64,000 bases of DNA from Aestuariirhabdus litorea. GTDB lineage: Bacteria > Pseudomonadota > Gammaproteobacteria > Pseudomonadales > Aestuariirhabdaceae. The stretch lies in assembly GCF_003864255.1 (NCBI RefSeq), contig NZ_QWEZ01000002.1:434001-498000 (forward strand), read 5' to 3'. Shown in pieces: positions 1-6,698 of this stretch. Position 1 is the stretch's first letter. Each line of letters begins with the position of its first letter. The position numbers were made by a program, and so were the translations under genes. The notes beneath the pieces were generated by a model. The model saw nothing but the letters and a program-made list of their open reading frames with translations, was not told the origin of the DNA and did not search any database.

Positions 1-433
1 CACCTGGAGGCATGAGCTTTTCTGCCTCATAGTCGACCGGTATTAACGGGCACTGATGTTCCAGACATAACGGCAGCCAACCGATACTCCACTTCGCCAG
101 CATATAGCCCTTCTCTTTGAAGCAAGCCGGGCAATACATTTCATGCTTATGCAAGTGATGGCTCGGAATCAGCATTGCACCATAGTGGTGTTCCCAAGAG
201 CCCCGTGCACTTGACAGCAATCTCAGCTTTTGAAGGTGCCCCCTTCGGTATCCAATGACTTCAGCGATATCATCGTCACAAAGCTCATGCGCACTGATAT
301 TTCTGCTCTTCCACCAGATCTCTTTAAACAACCCAACGGAAGGGTACCCATTCACTTCGGCAAGCCGCCTTACATAACAGTTGATACTTTGTCCCTCATA
401 GGGGAAAGGGTAAATGTTAATGCTCATGCCCAT
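1..433 (-). CDS. tniQ: TniQ/TnsD-family transposition target-selection protein (partial, C-terminus outside window)
   Basis: This is the N-terminal ~144 residues of a TniQ-family protein, read on the minus strand and running off the left edge. It starts MGMSINIYPFPYEGQS. About residues 110-140 carry a zinc-finger pattern, YCPAC followed by CLEHQCPL, typical of TniQ/TnsD. In Tn7-like elements TniQ/TnsD recognises the target DNA or couples to another targeting complex and recruits TnsC. The ATG overlaps the tnsC stop by one base (TAATG), so the two are translationally coupled; a second in-frame ATG lies two codons downstream. Whether this is a long TnsD-like or a short TniQ protein cannot be seen. 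No crRNA or cas gene is visible. Confidence 0.85.
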   Translation of the reverse strand, partial: MGMSINIYPFPYEGQSINCYVRRLAEVNGYPSVGLFKEIWWKSRNISAHELCDDDIAEVIGYRRGHLQKLRLLSSARGSWEHHYGAMLIPSHHLHKHEMYCPACFKEKGYMLAKWSIGWLPLCLEHQCPLIPVDYEAEKLMPPG

Positions 434-1371
434 TAGCCCTCCTCGTAAAACGGCTCACCAAAGCGAGTGAGCGGTTCATGGTTAAAGGACGAACTGAATG
501 GGTTTCTATCAAGGGATACCTCAGCCCATATCTTTAGCTTAAACGCTTCTTCAAAGTGTGAGACTTTAAGCCCTTTACCTCTGTCCTCAGCAGATAACCG
601 TACGGCTTCAGCAGTAATAGTGACCATATGGGCGATGAGCCCGTTTGTGGCATAGTGCAACTGCTCCAAAAACTTTGTATCCTCAATGATCCTGCAGTCC
701 TTCCTATACCCAGACGATTCGATCAGCGTATACAAAACAGCCTGAAACTCTTCCATACTCGCCTTACTCTCCAGGTTCCACCCACTAATACTGTGAGTTT
801 CGGAAAATCGTCGTTTTAGTTGAGAGTTCGAATCCAGCAACCTGGTGAGGATAGGTAGGCCGACCATAACGATTGAAACTTTCGTCTCATTCATTAGCCA
901 TTTAAGCCAGTCAGCAAGCTCCCTATGCTGCTTTTGTGTTCCTCGCTCAACCATTTCCTGACTTTCATCAATAATCAGAATACGTGTTTTACAGTTTATA
1001 ATTTGGATTAACAGTATCTTGCTAATATCACGCGTGGTGGCATTTCTAGGGTAGTGCGCTCCCATTGCATCAAGTATCACCATACCCGTTGAAATAATCC
1101 CGGGCCTTGGCGGAATAGAAAAAATTACTACTGGTCTTTCGACATAGGTACCTTTGTCTATGGGTTGAAAGTTTTCACCAACAGCTTCTATCATGGTTGT
1201 TTTACCGCCCCCCGAAGGCGCCTTTATCGTCATACCAAACGAATTGCTCGTCTGAGTACAAACGGTTTCATGCAATCTACAAACAGCATCATAGGCGGCT
1301 TTATAAGAACTAAAATTAAGACGTGCTCTGTGAATGACCTGAGCCATTTCATTTGATTGATTAGTTGTCAT
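433..1371 (-). CDS. tnsC: Tn7-like AAA+ ATPase transposition regulator TnsC
   Basis: 312-residue AAA+ ATPase. The Walker A (APSGGGKTT, residues ~51-59) and Walker B (ILIIDESQE, ~131-139) motifs are intact. In Tn7-like systems TnsC links the target-bound TniQ/TnsD to the TnsA-TnsB transposase and controls target immunity. It is shorter than Tn7 TnsC (about 555 residues) and closer in size to the compact TnsC of CRISPR-associated and other short Tn7-like elements. The start is the ATG preceded by GGAGGCGGT and overlaps the tnsB stop by 4 nt. The order tnsA-tnsB-tnsC-tniQ with overlapping ends indicates a single operon. Confidence 0.93.
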   Translation of the reverse strand: MTTNQSNEMAQVIHRARLNFSSYKAAYDAVCRLHETVCTQTSNSFGMTIKAPSGGGKTTMIEAVGENFQPIDKGTYVERPVVIFSIPPRPGIISTGMVILDAMGAHYPRNATTRDISKILLIQIINCKTRILIIDESQEMVERGTQKQHRELADWLKWLMNETKVSIVMVGLPILTRLLDSNSQLKRRFSETHSISGWNLESKASMEEFQAVLYTLIESSGYRKDCRIIEDTKFLEQLHYATNGLIAHMVTITAEAVRLSAEDRGKGLKVSHFEEAFKLKIWAEVSLDRNPFSSSFNHEPLTRFGEPFYEEG

Positions 1372-3350
1372 ACCGCCTCCACTTTTTTAATATCTGATAA
1401 CTTCTTACTCTCTATCACAGGTTTTATTTTTCCCCGATTCCGTTTTGAAATTCCAATAGGCTGCGTTCCGGTTAATTTTTCACTATCACCGGCTGCCGCT
1501 TTTTTCTTCCTGGTACCGCTCGTCTTCCTCTTTGAGCTCTTCGCCTTACGCTCCATATCCTGTAGATCCTTTTGTGCTCTTAACAGGATCTGCTCCGACA
1601 ACTTCTCTTCTTGCCTTCTTTTACTCAATGCAGACTTTCTTACTTCCTGATGGCTTTTTAGATTTTTTACTTTTTCGATGTATGTTGTATAAGTGCATGG
1701 CACATCGATTGTGTTTGTTGTACCCGGAACAACAACCCGAACAAGTCTGAGGTCTTCCTCATCAACAAATACGTCAACCTGAAAAGCTAACCCTTTTTCG
1801 CGCATGATCCCCATCAGCTCTTTTGAGTTATATTTCAAGCCTTCAATCGAAATGCCATCTTTTTGAATTGTTCTTTGTTTTATTATCCACAACAGCTCAT
1901 CTATCTCCGTTATGCTATTCGGCAATCTTATTATTTTCTGTGACAACTTATTTCCCTGCCAGCAAGTCAAAGGTGACTCACCAAGTGCCTTATGAACTCG
2001 AGTGTGGTATACATCTACAACCCACTTATGAATCATTACGTTCACCTGGGATAGGGTATAAATCGCTTCTTTTTTGCTTTTGTAATCGCCACACTTGCTG
2101 TAGTTGCTAAATGTGGTTCCCCGCTTACTGTGAAATAACCCTTCATTAAGACTTCTGAAAAACCTTTCCACTCTACCTTTGAGTTGCGGGCTGCCTTTTG
2201 GCAGATAAACGATCTCGCCCAGATGACCCATTACCCTCTGAACCTCTGATGCGTGTAAGTCCCGTCCGTTATCTGTAATAACCTGGTCAGGCATGCCCAT
2301 ACACGGCCATTCAGACTCAATGTTCACCCCTTTTAAATGTTTGACGTAGTCCTTACTTAAAACCATATTCCGATACGCTTTGACTACTGATCTTGCTGAT
2401 GGAGTACTCATGGACAGAAAGAGCCCAACTACCATTCTCGACTTCTTATCAAGGAACACTGTAAGCCACGGCCTTCCTAAGACCTCTTTTGTGTCCTCAT
2501 CTATCACGTTGATATCAAGCTGTGTATGATCCAATTCCACAGCCTCCATGAGATATGTTGCCTCAACCACTGGTACACCACTTGGAAAAGCTCGTTTTGC
2601 AGCTAACCAGCCCTCATGTTTAACCTTCTTGTCAAAGGCTGAGTGCGTGGATAGCCACCTGTACATTGTTGATAACGAAGGCACGCTACACCCCCTGTAT
2701 CTTTCTTTGTCGGCTTTTTCTAGCGTCATAAGAACTGGGATGTGTGTTACTGGGACTTTATTTTGCTTCCAGTAGTGTTTTTCAGTGACCAGGTTGAATA
2801 GCTCCCGCGTCAGCTCATCCTGGTGATTTTTTTCTATGTTTTCAGGATTGGTTTTTGACCGGGTACGTGGACGGCGATCCAAGCTCAATACATTGTCTTT
2901 TGATGCCCTAATCCGGGCATGCCAGCGTCTGACTGAGCTTAGCGAAGGCACACCTTTTGACTCACTGAACGGATCTTCTTTTTTTGCATGCTCAGCTATT
3001 TTTTCCAACTGATTATCTATACCTTTGATCACCGATCCATCGGGATTTGAAATTGCATTTACATACCCTTTTTTCCGCAGAATATCTTTCTTGCGTTCAT
3101 CGCTTAGCAGCAACATTTTACTTTCTGATAGGTCATACCCATTTTTTTCCATCACATCCAGCGCTTGCCTTTCAAATACAAGCTCGCCTTTCGCGAAGTA
3201 ATGTGATAGCTCATCATAACTTAACGATACCTCTATCCCGCTTTCTGGCTGGCACACAGTAACTCGATTGGCACTCAGCAGATTTTTATCAATCACATAC
3301 TTTTCCCCTTTCAGCGCTATCGGGGTATCACGCACTAATGAATTGAACAT
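1368..3350 (-). CDS. tnsB: Tn7-like DDE transposase TnsB
   Basis: About 660-residue transposase that cuts the 3' ends of the transposon and joins them to target DNA. The retroviral-integrase-type core shows all three acidic residues: D in VELDHTQLD (~274), D in VITDNGRD (~360) and E in LKGRVERFF (~395). N-terminal DNA-binding HTH regions precede the core, and a basic Mu-transposase-like C-terminal domain follows, ending in a Lys/Arg-rich tail that would contact TnsC. I chose the ATG at 3350, nine bases after GGAGG; a GTG nine bases upstream overlaps that Shine-Dalgarno sequence. It overlaps tnsA by about 23 nt and tnsC by 4 nt. The reading frame looks intact. Confidence 0.95.
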   Translation of the reverse strand: MFNSLVRDTPIALKGEKYVIDKNLLSANRVTVCQPESGIEVSLSYDELSHYFAKGELVFERQALDVMEKNGYDLSESKMLLLSDERKKDILRKKGYVNAISNPDGSVIKGIDNQLEKIAEHAKKEDPFSESKGVPSLSSVRRWHARIRASKDNVLSLDRRPRTRSKTNPENIEKNHQDELTRELFNLVTEKHYWKQNKVPVTHIPVLMTLEKADKERYRGCSVPSLSTMYRWLSTHSAFDKKVKHEGWLAAKRAFPSGVPVVEATYLMEAVELDHTQLDINVIDEDTKEVLGRPWLTVFLDKKSRMVVGLFLSMSTPSARSVVKAYRNMVLSKDYVKHLKGVNIESEWPCMGMPDQVITDNGRDLHASEVQRVMGHLGEIVYLPKGSPQLKGRVERFFRSLNEGLFHSKRGTTFSNYSKCGDYKSKKEAIYTLSQVNVMIHKWVVDVYHTRVHKALGESPLTCWQGNKLSQKIIRLPNSITEIDELLWIIKQRTIQKDGISIEGLKYNSKELMGIMREKGLAFQVDVFVDEEDLRLVRVVVPGTTNTIDVPCTYTTYIEKVKNLKSHQEVRKSALSKRRQEEKLSEQILLRAQKDLQDMERKAKSSKRKTSGTRKKKAAAGDSEKLTGTQPIGISKRNRGKIKPVIESKKLSDIKKVEAV

Positions 3351-3984
3351 CTCGGTCACCCTCCATGTATGTTAATTCTGTTGTTTCCTTGATTTCTCTA
3401 TTCCAATCAAAGCCAAGCAGTTGTGCCGCCATCATTTCCATCACAACCTCCCAGCCAAGCTTCTTCGACAGCTCGCCGAAGGTTGTTTTTTGCTTGGGTA
3501 GCAACGCACACAGCTCCTCAAGCGTTCGTCGTCTCGTTGTATGCACTAATTTCAAGCGACAGGTATTAGCCACGCCTACATTACTCAGCGGCAACTCCTC
3601 CTCCGTCAGCACGAAAAACTGATACCCTTGCTTATTCAGGTACTCACCTATGGCCTTGTGCTTCACCTTGATTTCTTCTTTCTCAGCCTCCCGCTTAGGC
3701 TTTATTTCCAGATAAACCACCGCTCCGGAGCTCAAAACAATCTGGAAGTCCGGGTAATAGGTAATGGTCTTATTCCACATAGGAACCCTGAACTTTCCTG
3801 CCTCCTCAAGGATTTCTACTACATCGCTGCACCGCCACAGGTATAACCCCCAGTGGTACTGAAGCCTGGATTCAAGGGCTGATACCCTCGGATCATTGTT
3901 TAGTTTCGTCAGCACTCGAGTTGTCAGCCTGCTTACAGACATAACCTTGCGCCCGCTGTGCTGTTCGTGTGTTTGTATTGCCAC
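3328..3984 (-). CDS. tnsA: Tn7-like endonuclease TnsA
   Basis: 218-residue heteromeric-transposase endonuclease that cuts the 5' ends of the element and so allows cut-and-paste transposition. The catalytic pattern is present: E in ALESRLQ (~38), D in YYPDFQI (~79) and E-x-K in YLEIKPK (~93-95). A C-terminal TnsA-like helical region follows. The GTG start is preceded by GAGGA. It is the first gene of the tns operon and, by the known Tn7 layout, lies nearest the transposon end, which should therefore be just to the right. Having TnsA separates this element from Tn5053/Mu-like replicative relatives. Confidence 0.93.
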   Translation of the reverse strand: MAIQTHEQHSGRKVMSVSRLTTRVLTKLNNDPRVSALESRLQYHWGLYLWRCSDVVEILEEAGKFRVPMWNKTITYYPDFQIVLSSGAVVYLEIKPKREAEKEEIKVKHKAIGEYLNKQGYQFFVLTEEELPLSNVGVANTCRLKLVHTTRRRTLEELCALLPKQKTTFGELSKKLGWEVVMEMMAAQLLGFDWNREIKETTELTYMEGDRDVQFISA

Positions 3985-4336
3985 CAGTTCTTCCTCAATT
4001 GATCAGCTTCAATGACCTAAATTCGAGACAAAGGGGCCCTATGTGCGTGCCGACATTTTTTTCAGCACTCACTGTTCGATTCAAACTTGACCGGAGAAGA
4101 GGGGGGCAGGATACTTTGACTGTCGATCGAGGTAGTCCTGCTACTTCTTCATCTGGGTCAGCTGTGTTTCAGAAAAGGCCCGTTTGTCTTATGTCTTCAT
4201 GATCATCTCACTCTGTTTGAATTTTGATCAGCATCTACAACATCTAGATCCTGCGTTTAAAAAAATCAACTTCTTATAAATCATTGACTTACGATTAATT
4301 TATCGCTTATTAACCACCTCCTTCTCTCTTTCTACC

Positions 4337-4373
4337 TACCCTCTATAACCATCGACCTACTCCAAACCGGACA
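4337..4373 (+). repeat. Bipartite direct repeat, copy 1
   Basis: TACCCTCTATAAC (4337-4349), 14 unrelated bases, then AAACCGGACA (4364-4373). The same two blocks with identical spacing recur at 4508-4544. TATAAC could be a -10 element; ACA at the outer edge could also be a Tn7-like terminus. Function unproven. Confidence 0.75.
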
Positions 4374-4507
4374 AGTGTCTGAATTTTTTCTTCTTTTTTT
4401 TCCTTTCCTGATTTCATTGCCTCCCCTTAATTTTTTATATAATAATTAGCGCTTATCTGATTAATTTATAACCAAAAGCGATATACTCCGAAATACTCTA
4501 ACCCTCT

Positions 4508-4544
4508 TACCCTCTATAACTACCGGGTGAGGTTAAACCGGACA
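4508..4544 (+). repeat. Bipartite direct repeat, copy 2
   Basis: TACCCTCTATAAC (4508-4520), 14 unrelated bases, then AAACCGGACA (4535-4544). Same phase as copy 1, 171 bp downstream. It lies about 115 bp before the start codon of the sigma-like gene, so operator or promoter use is plausible. Confidence 0.75.
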
Positions 4545-4598
4545 GCCTAGGCCAATAATTTCATTGCGCCGTACGGTTTTTTGTTCTGTTTCACTTTG

Positions 4599-4618
4599 GG
4601 GAGGGAGGGGAGGGGGGT
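4599..4618 (+). repeat. G-rich tract with quadruplex potential
   Basis: GGGGAGGGAGGGGAGGGGGG: four runs of at least three G separated by single A residues, on the coding strand about 40 bp before the sigma-like start codon. The pattern meets the usual G-quadruplex definition. A related G-rich tract (CAGGGGAGGGGGGG) follows the same gene near 5356-5369. Confidence 0.7.
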
Positions 4619-4658
4619 GTCTTCAACTGACCATAAAAAGAATAAGGATCGAGCCCTT

Positions 4659-5336
4659 ATGCCTACAACCACTCAAGACCTTATTGATCAGCTAGCTGCT
4701 GTAGCCTCAAATCCTGCGGTTTCCACAAAAGCTATACAGCTGACCAAGAAATACCTGGGTCAGATGATCTATACCAGCGGAGAGGAGGTTCAGATCGCTG
4801 AGGATGCGCTTCAAACGGTCTTAGTTAAGGCCCTAATAGCCATCAAAAAAGGCACTTCATCTCTGCTGGACAGCGAAAACCCCAAAGACAGCGACGCCTT
4901 CCGCTCTGAGGTAGAAAAGTACATCATCAAAGGGGTTAAAAATTACCTCAAGACACGAGCTGCTCGGTGGTCTGTAGATAAGCACTCGAAATCAACATCT
5001 ACGACCGACGCCAACGCTCAACCCAGCAGCACAAAAAGTGGGCTAAAGAGTGTTGCTGCTAGAGCACGCCACCCGATTCTTTCAGACAGTCCGCACGCAT
5101 CTGAATTCTGGGATTCTCGTTTGAGTACCGCTTTCGATTCAGGTGATGATGACTTAGAGTCAGTTCAATCCTACCTGGAGAAGGTGGGGCTCTCATCCGA
5201 TGAGATAGATGTAATCCTTGGAAAGCTCGCTGGCAAAACCTTTGTTGAGATGGCAGAAGATCTGGGTGGGTCGCAAGACAAGTATCGAAAGATCTATAGT
5301 CGTGCGCTTAAGAAGGCAGGCATCCCAGTGGATTAG
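4659..5336 (+). CDS. Orphan sigma-70-like (ECF-type) regulator
   Basis: 225-residue protein that looks like a small sigma factor. The N-terminal half has a region-2-like segment (AEDALQTVLVKAL, then VEKYIIKGVKNYLKTRAARW). The C-terminal 45 residues resemble region 4 (LSSDEIDVILGKLAGKTFVE through SRALKKAGI), with the helix-turn-helix that reads -35 elements. A Ser/Thr-rich linker of about 60 residues separates them, longer than in most ECF factors. I chose the ATG at 4659 (TAAGGAT about 10 nt upstream) over a TTG at 4581. No anti-sigma gene is adjacent. It may drive nearby element genes, possibly through the paired repeats upstream; target promoters are unknown. Confidence 0.65.
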   Translation: MPTTTQDLIDQLAAVASNPAVSTKAIQLTKKYLGQMIYTSGEEVQIAEDALQTVLVKALIAIKKGTSSLLDSENPKDSDAFRSEVEKYIIKGVKNYLKTRAARWSVDKHSKSTSTTDANAQPSSTKSGLKSVAARARHPILSDSPHASEFWDSRLSTAFDSGDDDLESVQSYLEKVGLSSDEIDVILGKLAGKTFVEMAEDLGGSQDKYRKIYSRALKKAGIPVD

Positions 5337-5415
5337 TAGAGCGTTAACGCCATAACAGGGGAGGGGGGGTCAGCAAACTTGGCTGGGATAGGACTAGGAC
5401 AAACTTGATAAAAGT

Positions 5416-5453
5416 GCAGCCAAGCGGTCAGTTAATACCGACGGCTTGGCTGC
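5416..5453. repeat. Inverted repeat / hairpin downstream of the sigma-like gene
   Basis: GCAGCCAAGC (5416-5425) and GCTTGGCTGC (5444-5453) form a perfect 10-bp stem with an 18-base loop. No T-tract follows, so it is a weak terminator candidate and may equally be an operator. The surrounding gap (5337-5676) holds no gene that I can support. Confidence 0.6.
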
Positions 5454-5676
5454 TTACCCACCCCTATCCCTAAACGCAAGGCCACGTTTCGGCTAATCAG
5501 TTGCCCTTTCGCCTAGCCCTCTATAGAGCAATGGGCTTGCACTCCGTAGTGTGTTTGATTGCGCCGTGGCAGCGAACTGGCTGGTCACGGGGCATCCCTT
5601 TCGGTATCAAACAGAGACGGTTTCCCGCCGGTATGAGCGTTTGGGTGCTCAAATCCCCATGGGGGGACTGCCTAAG

Positions 5677-6342
5677 CTACCAAGCAGCAGGGTATTCTTC
5701 AATACCATCCACATCAAACCCATGGTTCAGTAGTTCCTTCCGTATCAAAAATGGAAGTATAAACTGATCTACAACGTGGTCTTTCAAGCGTGTTTTTCGA
5801 TACTCATCAATAAACTCAAGCAGCCCAGCCACATCAGTTTGCTCGTGAACTACCGAATACCACGAAGCACTCTCGTCACAATTTTCAAATTCAAACCTAT
5901 TCCCATTTTGTTCTGTGCCTTTAATCCGACTCTGAACTACTACCCGAAAAGCGTTATTCCCTTGAAAATGAACCACGAGTTTTTGAACTGGTATTTTTTT
6001 AACCAACTGATGGTGATATCGGCGTGCTTCGCAGAAGGCGTGTGAAAACACCACCTTGCCCTCTACCCGATAAAACTGTTTGTTTTCTTCTTCACTCCAC
6101 GACCAGTAGAGCTTAAAGCTATTGCGGCGGATCTTGTGCCCATAAAGCTCTAGCAATGGGCGAAGTCGCTCTTCATTCCCATTTTTAGCCCCTGAATTCC
6201 AAGCACTGACTACTGACTGTTTGGTTCGACACTTATCTGCAATCTGACTTTGCGTCCACCCATCATTTAGCGCCATACGCACTAACTGCTTAGTCTGCTT
6301 GAAGAGCTTACCCCTGGTTTTTTTCCCTGTTTCTGTTTCCAT
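5677..6342 (-). CDS. Helix-turn-helix protein of unknown function
   Basis: 221-residue soluble protein. Residues ~12-70 contain a predicted HTH (VRMALNDGWTQSQIADKC followed by QSVVSAWNSG), resembling phage-repressor/XRE-type DNA-binding domains. The remaining ~150 residues, rich in aromatic and basic residues, match no family that I recognise. It sits at the 3' end of the island segment that follows the type I R-M operon, on the same strand. A perfect 13-bp hairpin lies just upstream of its start, so its expression may be insulated from or attenuated after the 47-residue gene. It may be a regulator of the R-M locus or of the mobile element. Existence is likely; function is open. Confidence 0.6.
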   Translation of the reverse strand: METETGKKTRGKLFKQTKQLVRMALNDGWTQSQIADKCRTKQSVVSAWNSGAKNGNEERLRPLLELYGHKIRRNSFKLYWSWSEEENKQFYRVEGKVVFSHAFCEARRYHHQLVKKIPVQKLVVHFQGNNAFRVVVQSRIKGTEQNGNRFEFENCDESASWYSVVHEQTDVAGLLEFIDEYRKTRLKDHVVDQFILPFLIRKELLNHGFDVDGIEEYPAAW

Positions 6343-6354
6343 GCATGTCCCTAT

Positions 6355-6383
6355 CGGTTGGGAGGGAAGCTCCCTCCCAACCG
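6355..6383 (-). terminator. Perfect hairpin between small protein gene and HTH gene
   Basis: CGGTTGGGAGGGA (6355-6367), loop AGC, TCCCTCCCAACCG (6371-6383): a 13-bp perfect stem. On the minus strand it lies just after the 47-codon gene and 12 bases before the HTH gene start. It lacks a U-tract, so it may attenuate or stabilise mRNA rather than terminate fully. Confidence 0.5.
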
Positions 6384-6390
6384 TTTCAGT

Positions 6391-6534
6391 CTACTTCTTA
6401 CCACCTCGGGAATGATTTTGAGGATTCATCTGTGCTCCTCTATTCCCCTGATTTCGGTCGTAGGTCTTGTTGGTTCCAGCCGTACCTTTATTGGAGTTAC
6501 GGATATCTGCATTGTGGTTGGGTTGCTTTGGCAT
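6391..6534 (-). CDS. Small Asn/Gly/Lys-rich protein, 47 residues
   Basis: 47-codon gene starting MPKQPNHNADIRNSNKGT and ending HSRGGKK. It is very rich in Asn, Gly, Gln and Lys and has no hydrophobic core, so it is probably intrinsically disordered. A strong Shine-Dalgarno AAAGGAG lies seven bases before the ATG. The composition and the GTxGTNKT...GNRGAQ...NP pattern resemble short conserved hypothetical proteins that I recall from proteobacterial genomes, but I cannot name a function. Three 10-bp-phased TGATATT repeats lie about 75-100 bp upstream in its presumed promoter. It precedes the HTH gene on the same strand. Confidence 0.6.
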   Translation of the reverse strand: MPKQPNHNADIRNSNKGTAGTNKTYDRNQGNRGAQMNPQNHSRGGKK

Positions 6535-6608
6535 CGTTAGGCTCCTTTTGTGCTAGATGTCAAAAGCAATCCTAGCCAAGTGGGCAAACCCTGCAATTGA
6601 TCGTTTAG

Positions 6609-6635
6609 TGATATTTCTTGATATTCAATGATATT
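6609..6635. promoter_or_regulatory. Three TGATATT repeats at exact 10-bp spacing
   Basis: TGATATT occurs at 6609-6615, 6619-6625 and 6629-6635, one helical turn apart, between the hsdR stop and the start of the 47-residue gene. Phased direct repeats like this are typical of repressor or activator binding sites. The adjacent HTH protein is an obvious candidate ligand (inference). Confidence 0.55.
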
Positions 6636-6698
6636 TTCTCCTGAACCACAAATACTCGTTTTTTGTATAGCTAACAGGGGGACACCCCCACCCAGGTC

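Larger units (their letters stand above)
3985..4658. other. Gap between tnsA and the sigma-like gene; probable transposon end region
   Basis: An AT-rich 0.67-kb gap with no convincing gene. It should hold the tns promoter (minus strand), the tnsA-proximal transposon end with TnsB sites, and the promoter of the sigma-like gene. Two diverged direct copies of a roughly 95-bp block occur here 171 bp apart (about 4280-4375 and 4450-4545). I could not fix the exact transposon terminus, because the other end lies outside the window. Confidence 0.5.
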
